A DNA stretch of 64,000 bases from [Leptolyngbya] sp. PCC 7376 (GCF_000316605.1 NC_019683.1:1100036-1164035); one strand, 5' to 3'; shown: positions 36,618 through 45,346, counted from the stretch's first letter. Numbers and translations: made by a program. The notes: generated by a model from the letters alone, not told the origin.

Positions 36618-38582
36618 TCACTGGGGGGTGACAACAACACGGAAACCGATAACGTCGGGGCGAACGCCGCGGGAATTGAAGTCACGAATGGCCGAACGAC
36701 AACGCTCTGGATCGAAGGCCCAAGCGCCGCCGCGAAGAACTTTTTGATCACCAGAACCGACAAAAGATTTCTGAGTTCTCGGAGTCTTGTAATTATCCTC
36801 AAAATCATCCTCACACCACTCCCACACATTGCCATGCATATCAAAAAGTTCAAATTGATTTGGCTTTTTTTGACCGACAGGATGCGTTCTGCAATTATTT
36901 CCAAGAATTCGTTTTCCATAGTTACCTGAATCTGTTCGCCAAATTTCTGAACTATCAATATTTTTATCGCCACTATTATCAGCAAACCAAGCATATTTTC
37001 CTAACTGCTCTGCATCATCCCCAAAATAATATTGAGTCGTTGTTCCCGCCCGACAAGCGTATTCCCACTCAGCCTCACTCGGTAGCCGAAAACTTTTGCC
37101 AGTTTGTGGATTCAGCTTCTCTAAAAACTCGTGGCAGTCATCCCAAGAAACCTGCTCAACAGGATAATCATCCCCATTCTGAAACTCTGACGGATTATCC
37201 CCCATTACAGCTTGCCACTGCCCCTGAGTTACTTGATATTTCCCCATATAAAATGCCTGGGTAATATCAACTCGATGCTGGGGCGCTTCTCGCCTAAAAC
37301 CATCCCACTTATATTTTTTGACTAACTTTTCGATCTCATCATCTGACATTCCCATCATGAAGCGGCCTTTCGGAATGAGAACCATATCCAGCTTCACCCC
37401 ATTCCCCAGCTCCTCGGTAAATGATTTCGGTCGTTCTTCTGTTTCTCGCTTTGGTGCTTTAGACGTCGCCGCTTGAGTCACCTGCTTTATCTCAGCAGGA
37501 ATCCATTGCGCCACATCCTCATCTCGTAGTCCCAACGACTCCTGAAACCGCCGCAACTTTTTAACATCCCGTTCCCGTAAGTCCGCTTTTTTCTGAGTCG
37601 CCTTGGTAACTATCACCTCAAACTTTTTCAGCTTTTCCTGCCGCAACCGATAGGGTTTCATCACCTCAGTTTCGATCGCTGCTGCTTCCGTTTCCTCCAC
37701 ACCCCAGCTCAGTTGATATTCATCCAGAGTCGCCCGATTAATCACATCAAACTCCCCTGCAATAAAATCAATATCCTCATGGTCTTCCCGCACCATTTCC
37801 AGCACCGCTTTGCGATATTGCACCAACGCATTCCCCTGGGGCGCATTCGAAACCGTAATTCGATAGCCTCCTTGCACCGGATAAAACTTCGGACTCATTG
37901 CCGGAGACTCCTGATGAATCTTTTCCTCCGTATAGCGATATAGCTCATCCGCCGAGATCATCCCATCACTATCCAGATCTGCTGCCCCAGTCCGAATCCC
38001 TTCCACTAAATAATGCGTGTAGATTGAGAGTTCCGAGTCCTCATGGGCAAAAGAATATTGTGTTGAAGTCGAGGATGTCAGAATTGCTCGACCCTTACCG
38101 CCTAGCTCATCTGGTTTAATATCGAGCTTTGCCTGCTCACCCTTTGCGATTAATCCCTTCGCAAACGCCCCACTAAAACAACAGTCCAGAATAATCACCT
38201 GTCGTTCTGAGCGACTATTTCCTATTTGCTGATGGAGATACCGCGCGTCCGTTGCTGTCGGCGGAATAACTACGGCTTTTTGGTCTTGCTGCGTCGCCGA
38301 CAACCCAAAATACAAATTGAATTGCTTGTCTCGCATTCCATGCCCAGAAAAATAAAAGAGCACGACATCTTCTTTTTGGCGATTCGTAAAGAGATTATAG
38401 ATAGCGATTTCCAGCGTGGATTTATCCGGATTATTCAGACATGCCACCTCAAAGCCACCAAGCTCCGCAGGCTCCAACACATTCCGCATCGCCTCCAAAT
38501 CCCGCGCCGCATTTGGAAGCTGCTGTTTCTCCTCTAAATGCTTATATTCACTGACCCCAACTAAGAGTGCAAACTTTCCCAT
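36618..38582 (-). CDS. orthocaspase fused to FGE-sulfatase domain
   Basis: A 654-residue fusion. Residues 1-245 are a caspase-like (C14, orthocaspase) protease: LFALLVG-type start KFALLVGVSEYKHL, catalytic His81 in FYFSGHGMRD and catalytic Cys135 in ILDCCFSGAF. An EF-hand-like loop, DLDSDGMISADEL (202-214), could bind calcium. A helical linker (about 285-375, ending RRFQESLGLRDEDVAQWI) leads to a formylglycine-generating-enzyme-like C-type lectin domain (about 390-654: MVLIPKGRFMMGM, RLPSEAEWEYACRAG, DMHGNVWEWCEDD, VLRGGAWAF and GFRVVV). The upstream EACC1-like gene ends 3 bases before its ATG, so both are one transcript. The predicted role is conditional proteolysis, possibly self-killing. 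The gene contains no HIP1 octamer. Confidence 0.93.
   Translation of the reverse strand: MGKFALLVGVSEYKHLEEKQQLPNAARDLEAMRNVLEPAELGGFEVACLNNPDKSTLEIAIYNLFTNRQKEDVVLFYFSGHGMRDKQFNLYFGLSATQQDQKAVVIPPTATDARYLHQQIGNSRSERQVIILDCCFSGAFAKGLIAKGEQAKLDIKPDELGGKGRAILTSSTSTQYSFAHEDSELSIYTHYLVEGIRTGAADLDSDGMISADELYRYTEEKIHQESPAMSPKFYPVQGGYRITVSNAPQGNALVQYRKAVLEMVREDHEDIDFIAGEFDVINRATLDEYQLSWGVEETEAAAIETEVMKPYRLRQEKLKKFEVIVTKATQKKADLRERDVKKLRRFQESLGLRDEDVAQWIPAEIKQVTQAATSKAPKRETEERPKSFTEELGNGVKLDMVLIPKGRFMMGMSDDEIEKLVKKYKWDGFRREAPQHRVDITQAFYMGKYQVTQGQWQAVMGDNPSEFQNGDDYPVEQVSWDDCHEFLEKLNPQTGKSFRLPSEAEWEYACRAGTTTQYYFGDDAEQLGKYAWFADNSGDKNIDSSEIWRTDSGNYGKRILGNNCRTHPVGQKKPNQFELFDMHGNVWEWCEDDFEDNYKTPRTQKSFVGSGDQKVLRGGAWAFDPERCRSAIRDFNSRGVRPDVIGFRVVVTPQ
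36621..36740 (-). other. possible diversity-generating variable region in the FGE tail
   Basis: The last 40 codons run from VLRGGAWAFDP through CRSAIRDF to GFRVVVTPQ. In retroelement-diversified FGE proteins this same frame (LRGGSW...CRS...R...GFRVV) is kept while the residues between change. Here the scaffold is present and the intervening positions (AFD, ER, IRDFNS, GV, PDVI) are free. No reverse transcriptase or template repeat lies in the window, so this would need a distant element. Inference only. Confidence 0.4.
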
Positions 38583-38585
38583 TCC

Positions 38586-38942
38586 CTAATCCAAGCTATT
38601 CAAAAAATCTTTTACCGCAGGCAAATCATTTACATTTGCTTTCACTTTGATGCCGCTACCATCAGCCTCTTTTTTCATAATCTCAACGTCTCGCCCTTGC
38701 GCCATCTCCTTCACAGCAGAAATAACTTCACCCGCCATTTCTGCCGCAATATCAAGTTCTAAGAATCCGGCAACAGCTTTCCCTATTCCCTTTGCACCAT
38801 CAGGAGCCGCAGTTTCCGTCACCATCTCAACTGCATTCACTCCGGGTTGTTGCTGAAGCTCTTCCGCAAAATTCAAAATATCCGCTTCTAAATCCTCTTC
38901 ATCAACATCTGGATTTGTAATCACTAAATAGAAATCAGCCAT
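38586..38942 (-). CDS. EACC1-like conflict-system component
   Basis: A 118-residue acidic protein with no signal peptide: a first strand (FYLVITNPDVDEEDL), a helix (EADILNFAEELQQQPG), a second strand (NAVEMV), a Gly/Ala-rich helical hairpin (GAKGIGKAVAGF, AAEMAGEVISAVKEMA), then strands (DVEIMKKEADGSGIKVKANV) and a final helix. This pattern resembles effector-associated constant component 1 (EACC1), a short protein encoded beside caspase, trypsin or other effector genes in bacterial conflict systems. Three bases separate it from the caspase-FGE gene, consistent with that setting. The family call is from pattern and context, not a search. Confidence 0.6.
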   Translation of the reverse strand: MADFYLVITNPDVDEEDLEADILNFAEELQQQPGVNAVEMVTETAAPDGAKGIGKAVAGFLELDIAAEMAGEVISAVKEMAQGRDVEIMKKEADGSGIKVKANVNDLPAVKDFLNSLD

Positions 38943-39042
38943 TAATACCGCTCAGAAACACGAACTCATTTTCGTCATTGTAGCGACGTTCTAAACCAGA
39001 AGAATATTGCTATCGTGTAAAAGTTCAAACTCCCGATTTGCA

Positions 39043-39768
39043 ATGGCACAGCTCCCTCCCCAACGACAAAAAAGTTTAGTGCGGCTAATGGAGCGATTAG
39101 GGTTGTCGGATCACTCTCGGATTCGCTGGGATTTGATGGATTTGGCATTGACTCACCCGAGCATTTCGCCCGACCAAAACTATGAACAACTCGAATTTAT
39201 TGGCGATGCCGTTGTTCGTCTAGCAGCTTCAGAAGTGCTTTACGAGCTATATCCCGACGAACCAGTGGGAGAATTTGCGGCAATTCGATCTATTCTGGTC
39301 AGCGATCGCACCCTAGCCGAGTTTGCCGAGAGCTACAACTTTCAGAAATATTTGCTGTACCACGGTCATTACGAAGGAGCAGGTTTAGTCTCACTACTCG
39401 CGGATGCATTTGAAGCAAATCTTGGGGCGTTATTTCTCTCAACGAATGATTTATCGCTAGTGCATCCGTGGCTCGATGCACCGCTAAAAATTAAAGCCGA
39501 AGAAATTAAACGAGATCCAGCCCGCCAAAATTATAAGGATGCGTTGCAGGTGTGGACTCAGAGCGAACACCATGTTTTGCCGACTTATAAAGTAGAAAAA
39601 AATCCCAAGTCGAAGAGCGAAGAAGATTTCTTCTGTTCGGAGGTTTGGCTGCGGGATATATTGCTGGGTTCTGGATTTGGACGGTCAAAAAAAGCGGCTC
39701 AACAAGCAGCAGCACGCCAAGCCTATGAAAAAGCAGTCCAAACAGAGTCGCCAAAGAAAAACGCCTAG
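39043..39768 (+). CDS. rnc: ribonuclease III
   Basis: Cuts double-stranded RNA in rRNA and mRNA processing. 241 residues from the ATG at 39043 (the frame runs up to 39007). The catalytic domain has NYEQLEFIGDAVVRL with Glu51 and Asp55, and LLADAFEANLGALFL with Asp121 and Glu124, the four metal-binding acids. The dsRNA-binding domain follows (about 163-232: NYKDALQVWTQ, GSGFGRSKKAAQQAAARQA). Cyanobacteria usually carry more than one RNase III-like gene, and this is the full-length type. Convergent with mutT. Confidence 0.93.
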   Translation: MAQLPPQRQKSLVRLMERLGLSDHSRIRWDLMDLALTHPSISPDQNYEQLEFIGDAVVRLAASEVLYELYPDEPVGEFAAIRSILVSDRTLAEFAESYNFQKYLLYHGHYEGAGLVSLLADAFEANLGALFLSTNDLSLVHPWLDAPLKIKAEEIKRDPARQNYKDALQVWTQSEHHVLPTYKVEKNPKSKSEEDFFCSEVWLRDILLGSGFGRSKKAAQQAAARQAYEKAVQTESPKKNA

Positions 39769-39875
39769 GTGTCTGTCCTTGTTTCGACCCTAAGCGCTTT
39801 CCGGTGATTCCTCACACCAGATATGAGTTTTGACGAGGGTATCTGGTTGAGGTTCCCGATTGTTATGGAAGATAT

Positions 39876-40271
39876 CTATGCCTTCTGAATTGCATTGATA
39901 ATGGCTTGATTCGCTTCAGGGAATTCGTATTGGCCCAAGTCGGCTGGTTTCACCCATACAATTTCTTGGCACTCGATTGCCTTTGGTTCTCCACCCAAAT
40001 AGTCACACCAATGCACATGGAGCGACACTTTAAATTTAGGATAGTCATGCTCAATCAGAATTAGGCGATCGCCCACTTTGATATCCAGCGCAATTTCTTC
40101 CTTTATTTCGCGTGCAACACAAGCCTCTACCGTTTCACCAGCCTCAATCTTGCCGCCGGGAAATTCCCAGAGACCGGCCATATCCCCTTTATCTAGACGA
40201 CGATCAATTAAAATTTCACCTGCGTCATTCCGAATCACCGCAACGCCGATCTGCTTGTGGGGCAAGGACAT
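39876..40271 (-). CDS. mutT: MutT-type Nudix hydrolase (8-oxo-dGTP diphosphatase)
   Basis: 131 residues from the ATG at 40271, preceded by GGAGAG. The upstream TTG at 40286 is a less likely start. The Nudix box GGKIEAGETVEACVAREIKEE (GX5EX7REUXEE, about 39-59) is intact, after KQIGVAVIRNDAGEILIDRR and LWEFPGG. The family removes 8-oxo-dGTP and thus prevents A:T to C:G mutations; useful in a light-exposed, oxygen-producing cell. The sequence alone cannot exclude other Nudix substrates. Confidence 0.9.
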   Translation of the reverse strand: MSLPHKQIGVAVIRNDAGEILIDRRLDKGDMAGLWEFPGGKIEAGETVEACVAREIKEEIALDIKVGDRLILIEHDYPKFKVSLHVHWCDYLGGEPKAIECQEIVWVKPADLGQYEFPEANQAIINAIQKA

Positions 40272-40478
40272 TTCACTTCTCTCCAACCTGAATAAACCCG
40301 CCCATTATAGAAGATGTTACAAGCCATAAACGGATTGGTAATCCCCGATTTTTCGGTGCTATCGTCGAAGAACTTTATCGCCAAATGACCGCGTTCAAAC
40401 CGAGGTGATCGCCGCACCATATCAGCAATTAGGCGATCGCCATGACCATTTACCATCACCATTGACTTTTTCTAAACT

Positions 40479-40685
40479 GTGACTTGGACTACAATTAGAA
40501 CCACAAAAGCCCGCTGGGAAGCCGAATTCATGGGTCAACTGCTAGAGTCCCATAGCATCCCAAATCGTGTCCTCAGCATTGGATTAGGGATCTACTGCGG
40601 ACAAGGAAGTCAAGCTGCACTCCAGGTGCGATCACAAGATCAATGGACGGCTCGTTTGCTCCTCAGTCCCCAAGAAGACGACTAA
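40479..40685 (+). CDS. DUF2007-like small protein
   Basis: A 68-residue protein starting with GTG. It opens [20 protein letters not shown], a strand and helix in which the Trp-Glu-Ala-Glu run matches DUF2007 proteins that regulate or bind small effectors, followed by [19 protein letters not shown] and a C-terminal [15 protein letters not shown]. It lies just upstream of accD on the same strand, 36 bases before its ATG, so they may be cotranscribed. Its function is not known. The start is uncertain: nothing shows that a longer frame is wrong. Confidence 0.65.
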   Translation: MTWTTIRTTKARWEAEFMGQLLESHSIPNRVLSIGLGIYCGQGSQAALQVRSQDQWTARLLLSPQEDD

Positions 40686-40720
40686 TCAGGGTATTATTTG
40701 ATGTCCCGTCACTATCGCTT

Positions 40721-41686
40721 ATGTCTCTTTTTGATTGGTTTGCGGCAAATCGCCAGAACAATGAAACAGCCCTCAACCCCCAGCAAGAGCGCGAAATTGC
40801 GGATGGGTTATGGACGAAATGTAAATCCTGCGATGTCCTGACCTACACCAAAGATTTGATCAACAATCAGATGGTGTGTAAAGAATGCGGCTTTCATAAC
40901 CGCGTCGGCAGTCGTGACCGAGTTCGTCAACTGATCGACGACGGCACATGGCAAGAACTGAGCAAAGATATTGCACCAACCGACCCCCTTAAATTCCGCG
41001 ATAAAAAAGCTTATAGCGATCGCCTCAAAGATTACCAAGAAAGAACTGGCCTCAACGATGCTGTTGTTACTGGTACAGGCCTAATCGATGGTTTACCCAT
41101 TGCCCTCTCCATCATGGACTTCGGCTTTATGGGCGGCAGTATGGGATCTGTCGTTGGGGAGAAAATTTGTCGTCTCGTAGAGCACGGCACAGCCGAAGGC
41201 TTACCCGTTGTGATTCTCTGCGCTTCCGGGGGGGCGAGGATGCAGGAAGGGATGCTCAGCCTCATGCAAATGGCGAAAATCTCTGGTGCTTTAGAACGTC
41301 ACCGAGCAAAGAAACTACTTTATATTCCCGTCCTCACTCACCCAACGATGGGCGGTGTCACTGCAAGTTTCGCGATGTTAGGCGATCTTATTTTGGCGGA
41401 ACCCCAGGCAGCCATTGGTTTTGCGGGACGACGAGTTATTGAGCAGACCCTCCGCGAAAAGCTCCCCGACGATTTCCAAACTTCCGAATATTTGTTGCAA
41501 CATGGTTTTGTTGATGCGATTGTGTCCCGCACAGAGCTGAAAAAAACCTTGGCGCAAATGATTAGTTTGCATCAGCCGTTCTCTCCCATCCTGCCTGAAC
41601 TACAACTCAAGCAGCACGTAGAGCAACAGCAAGAGAAAGAAAAGGTTTACGAGACAGTACCTTCCCACAGCGATTTTTACAAGTAA
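40721..41686 (+). CDS. accD: acetyl-CoA carboxylase carboxyltransferase beta subunit AccD
   Basis: With AccA it transfers carboxyl from carboxybiotin to acetyl-CoA, giving malonyl-CoA for fatty acids. 321 residues from ATG 40721. The N-terminal zinc ribbon has Cys34, Cys37, Cys53 and Cys56 (CKSCDVL, CKECGFH). The crotonase-type carboxyltransferase domain follows ([63 protein letters not shown]). The frame runs back to 40643, but those codons overlap the DUF2007 gene. A terminator for this gene lies inside the end of pstB. Confidence 0.95.
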   Translation: MSLFDWFAANRQNNETALNPQQEREIADGLWTKCKSCDVLTYTKDLINNQMVCKECGFHNRVGSRDRVRQLIDDGTWQELSKDIAPTDPLKFRDKKAYSDRLKDYQERTGLNDAVVTGTGLIDGLPIALSIMDFGFMGGSMGSVVGEKICRLVEHGTAEGLPVVILCASGGARMQEGMLSLMQMAKISGALERHRAKKLLYIPVLTHPTMGGVTASFAMLGDLILAEPQAAIGFAGRRVIEQTLREKLPDDFQTSEYLLQHGFVDAIVSRTELKKTLAQMISLHQPFSPILPELQLKQHVEQQQEKEKVYETVPSHSDFYK

Positions 41687-41701
41687 ATAACCGCTCAATA
41701 T

Positions 41702-42511
41702 TTAGCCTTGTAACCCACTGACATAAGCCTGAGTTAGTGGGTTTTTGGGTTGCTCAAAAAATTGTGCTGTTGGAGCAACTTCGATCAGCTTGCCACAATT
41801 TTCTTGTGTCCAAAAAAGCGCTGTTTGGTGGGCAATACGTCTTGCTTGGGCGAGGTTGTGGGTAACGATAACAATGGTGTGGCGATCGCCCAACTCTCGA
41901 ATCAAATCCTCAATCACTTGAGTAGATATTGGATCGAGGGCGCTGCAAGGCTCATCCATTAAAATCACTTCGGGTTTAAGGGCAAGGGTACGCGCTAAAC
42001 AAAGTCGCTGTTGCTGCCCGCCGGATAATCTCAACGCACTACGTTTGAGACAATCTTTTACTTCATCCCAAAGTCCCACAGCTTTTAGACTAGATTCGAT
42101 TCGATGGTCAATTTCGGTACGATCTTTGCACCCATGTTCTCGCAGGGGAAATGCAAGATTTTTATAGATAGAAAAAGGAAAAGGATTCGGTTGTTGAAAC
42201 AGCATTCCCACTCGACGGCGCAGCGCAATGACATCGAGTTTCGGATCAAAAATATTTTGACCTGCGAGATAAGCTTTGCCCGTCACCTGACAGCCAGCAG
42301 TTAAATCACTTAATCGATTTAGACAATTTAGAAAACTACTTTTCCCCGATCCCGATGGCCCGACGATCGCCGTAATTTGTTGGGCAGGAATTTCGAGAGA
42401 AATATCTTGGAACGCCATTTTTTCGCCATACCGTAAACTGAGTCGCTCCGTGCGCATGGACACAGGACGGCGAGAAAGTTTGGAAGAGGGCTGTAGAGTG
42501 GTCATCGGCAT
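41702..42511 (-). CDS. pstB: phosphate ABC transporter ATPase PstB
   Basis: The ATPase of the high-affinity phosphate importer. From the ATG at 42511 it has 269 residues; the open frame reaches further up, through the end of pstA. Walker A GPSGSGKSSFLNC, the Q-loop FQQPNPF, the signature LSGGQQQRL, Walker B VILMDEPCSALDP and the H-loop VTHNLAQARRIA are all present, and the PNPFPFSIYKN region is typical of PstB. Last gene of pstSCAB; a second start two codons further in (42505) is equally possible. Confidence 0.93.
   Translation of the reverse strand: MPMTTLQPSSKLSRRPVSMRTERLSLRYGEKMAFQDISLEIPAQQITAIVGPSGSGKSSFLNCLNRLSDLTAGCQVTGKAYLAGQNIFDPKLDVIALRRRVGMLFQQPNPFPFSIYKNLAFPLREHGCKDRTEIDHRIESSLKAVGLWDEVKDCLKRSALRLSGGQQQRLCLARTLALKPEVILMDEPCSALDPISTQVIEDLIRELGDRHTIVIVTHNLAQARRIAHQTALFWTQENCGKLIEVAPTAQFFEQPKNPLTQAYVSGLQG
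41712..41746 (+). terminator. accD terminator lying inside pstB coding sequence
   Basis: AACCCACTGAC (41712-41722) pairs with GTTAGTGGGTT (41733-41743) over 11 bp with one G-U, then TTTTT. On the other strand these bases encode the last residues of PstB (LTQAYVSGLQG). Confidence 0.7.
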
Positions 42512-42524
42512 AATTAGCGCAATT

Positions 42525-43370
42525 TCAAAATTTGAGGTGGCGGCGCATCCAGTAATTTCCCAGCAAACTTGTGCTGCCATTAATCAGTAAAAGTAGCAAA
42601 ATCAGAATACTCGCAGTGCCGTAGGCATTGGCGTTGCCATTGGAAATATTCATCGCCAAATCATAAATATGAATTGACAGACTTCGACCCGAATCTAGCA
42701 AAGATGTCGGCATTCGATCCACATAGCCACTGGTGAAAATCAAGGCAGCTGTTTCGGCGATCACCCGTCCGAGCCCGAGGGTAAAACCAACAACTAAACC
42801 GGGAATTGCAGCGGGTAAAACTAAATGCCAAAGAGTTTTCGTGTGGGAAATGCCGAGAGAAGCAGAGCTGAGACGGTAGGTGCGCGGTACAGCGCGTAAC
42901 CCTTCTTCTGTCGAGCGGATGAGTAGAGGTAAAACCATACAAGCGAGGGTTAATCCTCCCGCTAAAATCGAAAAGCCAAACCCAAAAACTTTGACGAAAA
43001 GTGCATTTCCAAATAGCCCAAACACAATCGAAGGAACTCCTGCCAAAATATCCAAACTCCGGCGAACTAGCCGTCCAAAACGAGAGGAAGCATCACAAAA
43101 TTCGGCCAACAACAAAGCTGTACCCACTCCCAACGGTAACGACACACCCATACAAATTATGAGGATGTAGGCAGTAGAAAGAATAATCGGTGCAATCCCG
43201 CCATCACGGCCGGAATCAATGGGTGCAGCAGTCAAAAATTGCCAGTTAATTTGTCCTAAACCATGCCAAAAGATATCGCCAATAATCCACAAGAAAAGAC
43301 TTGTAATGCCTAGAGGGATTAACCAAATAAGAAAAGAAAATAGGCGATCGCCCAATCGCTGACTAACCAT
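42525..43370 (-). CDS. pstA: phosphate ABC transporter permease PstA
   Basis: 281 residues from the ATG at 43370; six hydrophobic segments. The permease signature is present (GVGTALLLAEFC, EGLRAVPRTYRLSSASLG, HLVLPAAIPGLVVGFTLGLGR, AETAALIFTSG). Its start overlaps the last codons of pstC by 8 bases, so the two are translationally coupled. A TTG-like upstream extension to 43391 exists in frame but is unneeded. Confidence 0.94.
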   Translation of the reverse strand: MVSQRLGDRLFSFLIWLIPLGITSLFLWIIGDIFWHGLGQINWQFLTAAPIDSGRDGGIAPIILSTAYILIICMGVSLPLGVGTALLLAEFCDASSRFGRLVRRSLDILAGVPSIVFGLFGNALFVKVFGFGFSILAGGLTLACMVLPLLIRSTEEGLRAVPRTYRLSSASLGISHTKTLWHLVLPAAIPGLVVGFTLGLGRVIAETAALIFTSGYVDRMPTSLLDSGRSLSIHIYDLAMNISNGNANAYGTASILILLLLLINGSTSLLGNYWMRRHLKF

Positions 43371-44256
43371 TGACTCCCTCCTCCGACACAACCCAATCAG
43401 CCGCCAGAATTAATAGCATCACGACCACCATCAAACAAAGTCCACTAACAAATAAAGCCGCGCGATGATCACCCAGAGCATAGGCCATTTCGAGGGCAAT
43501 ATTTGCGGTGAGGGTACGCACTGGATCGAAAATGCTGATGGGCACTTTTACCACATTTCCGCACACCATGAGCACTGCCATTGTTTCTCCCAAAGCGCGA
43601 CCCGCCGCCAAAATTCCCGCTGTCACTAAACCTGATTTTGCCGCAGGAACAGCAACGCCCCAGACCATGCCCCATCGTGAAATACCCAAAGCTTTTGCAC
43701 CGCGCAGATAACTGGTCGGCACTTTCCCTAAACTTGCATCAGCAATTAGCGCCACCGTCGGCAAAATCATTAACGCCAAAATCACAATGCCAGCGAGTAA
43801 ACTCGTACCCGGTGGTTGCAGTTTTGTGATGAGCGGCACGAGCACAACCAATCCCCAAAAGCCGTATACCACTGACGGAATCCCAGCCAGTAATTCCAAT
43901 AGACGACGGTACCAATTCGCTAAACATTTCGGTGCATAGAATTGGCAAAAAATTGCGGACAAAATCCCCAATGGCAAAGCAACAGCGATCGCCCCAACAG
44001 TTGTCCAGAGCGTCCCAAGAATCATCGGCAAAATATTAAATTGTCCGGCTGTGGGTTGCCAACGCTCATCACTGAACAAAACTGTGAGCCCATATTTTTG
44101 GAAAATGGGAAATGATTCTCGCAGCAAAAAAAGAAGAATTAAGAGCACCAAAATCCCTGAAACAAGACCAGTCCCCTGCAACACCCACAACAAAATTTTG
44201 TCGGCATTCAAACTAGGATGGCGGTTTTGCTTGATCGCTCTGGGCAGTTTGGACAT
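43363..44256 (-). CDS. pstC: phosphate ABC transporter permease PstC
   Basis: 297 residues from the ATG at 44256, which still overlaps pstS by 44 bases; ATGs or TTG at 44292 and 44313 are longer choices. Six or so membrane segments (LLWVLQGTGLVSGILVLLIL and on), GIPSVVYGFWGLVVLVPL and the EAA-like LRGAKALGISRWGMVWGVAV, ALGETMAVLMVCG confirm the family. It pairs with PstA to form the channel. Confidence 0.92.
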   Translation of the reverse strand: MSKLPRAIKQNRHPSLNADKILLWVLQGTGLVSGILVLLILLFLLRESFPIFQKYGLTVLFSDERWQPTAGQFNILPMILGTLWTTVGAIAVALPLGILSAIFCQFYAPKCLANWYRRLLELLAGIPSVVYGFWGLVVLVPLITKLQPPGTSLLAGIVILALMILPTVALIADASLGKVPTSYLRGAKALGISRWGMVWGVAVPAAKSGLVTAGILAAGRALGETMAVLMVCGNVVKVPISIFDPVRTLTANIALEMAYALGDHRAALFVSGLCLMVVVMLLILAADWVVSEEGVNG

Positions 44257-45076
44257 CCAACGGGACAAGGCTTTGGGCTTTAACCACGTCATAGGCTTCG
44301 GGCGATCGCGCAAATTCGATAAAGTCTTGGGCTAGGGAAACAGGTACATCTTTGCTCACCAAATTGAGGGTGCGGGCAAGGGGGAAAGTGCCATTCTGAA
44401 TATTCTCGGTAGAGGCTGTAATGCCATTCATCGCGAGAAGTTTAATCGGTGTACCCGCTGCAATTTCCTGTTCCGCCGCACCGATAGAGACATAGCCAAT
44501 AGCATTAGGATTTCCGGCAACCGTTTTAATGCCCTGTTGATTATCACCAATCACCACGTCTGACTGAATCTCTGCATTATCCAGCTCAAAATGCTTTAAA
44601 AATAATTCGAGTGTCGAACGTCCTTCAGCTTTATTGACCACGGTAATTTGACCGTCGTTACCACCCAAATTTTGCCAGTTATTTTCTGCATCAAGGAAAA
44701 TCGCCGCCACTTCGTCATCTTCTAAAGCATCAAGAGGATTGTCGGCATGGACGATCATCGCTAAACCGTCTTTGGCGATCGCCCAATCCTGAAACGCTGT
44801 TTTTTCCTCTGGTTTGAGATCGCGGGAAACCATCCCCAAATCATTTAATCCTTCGGCAGCATCAGAAAATCCTCGGGAAGATCCACCGGTTTGTACATCG
44901 ACGCGAATGCCGGGATTTGCCGCTTCAAACTTTTTGCCCAATTCATTGGCAAGGGGAGCAACCGTACTCGAACCTGTGAGCACTAATTTTTCTTGCTGCG
45001 CATTATCCGACTGACCGCAGGCAACAAGGGTCAAGCCTAAACCTGCCATTAAAAAAGCTTTGCCAAACCAGCTCAT
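44213..45076 (-). CDS. pstS: phosphate-binding lipoprotein PstS
   Basis: The substrate-binding part of the importer, 287 residues. The signal peptide has a lipobox ending LVAC, so Cys20 is lipidated and the protein sits on the outer face of the inner membrane. Phosphate-binding motifs: LTGSSTVAPLANELGKKFE, TGGSSRGF, VNKAEGRSTLELF and IGYVSIGAA. The divergent region upstream would be expected to hold Pho boxes, but I could not see a convincing pair. No phoU is present. Confidence 0.93.
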   Translation of the reverse strand: MSWFGKAFLMAGLGLTLVACGQSDNAQQEKLVLTGSSTVAPLANELGKKFEAANPGIRVDVQTGGSSRGFSDAAEGLNDLGMVSRDLKPEEKTAFQDWAIAKDGLAMIVHADNPLDALEDDEVAAIFLDAENNWQNLGGNDGQITVVNKAEGRSTLELFLKHFELDNAEIQSDVVIGDNQQGIKTVAGNPNAIGYVSIGAAEQEIAAGTPIKLLAMNGITASTENIQNGTFPLARTLNLVSKDVPVSLAQDFIEFARSPEAYDVVKAQSLVPLDVQTAQSDQAKPPS

Positions 45077-45346
45077 ATTGACCTTTCCAGATTTGCTTTA
45101 ACTCACTCTTCATCATTGCAACAAATCCTGAAAACTCGATGAGACTAACCTAAAAACTTAAAATTCGCAGTTTAGACATAATAATCCAGCATTACATCAA
45201 GAAAATTAGGTCTTATCAAAAAAATTAGATGTTTTTGGTCAAAAACAGGGCGATCGCCCACCACCAAACTATTGTGTTGATCAATCAACTTAAAATACTG
45301 GACGCAGTTATAAACACTCCTCTTTTTAAAGCAGGAAAACCAATCA
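45077..45346. other. intergenic region between pstS and a small membrane gene
   Basis: A 270-base gap holding the pstS promoter. ACTAACCT with a following ACTTAAAA (near 45146-45162) is only a loose match to paired CTTAACCT Pho boxes and is not claimed. Confidence 0.4.

Noticed and set aside
36564-36929. Open frame antisense to the caspase-FGE 3' end
   Set aside because: It mirrors conserved FGE codons, and its composition (for example strings of T, R and N) is that of an antisense shadow.
36153-38582. A full diversity-generating retroelement near the caspase-FGE gene
   Set aside because: No reverse transcriptase, Avd or template repeat is present; the neighbour is an SPFH protein. Only the target-like tail is kept as a finding.
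39805-39830. ATTCCTCACACC, similar to the Yfr1 core ACTCCTCACAC
   Set aside because: One base of the core differs, there is no flanking double hairpin with T tract, and the setting is a convergent gap after rnc.
45140-45170. Pho-box-like ACTAACCT...ACTTAAAA upstream of pstS
   Set aside because: The match to the paired CTTAACCT consensus is too weak for a claim.
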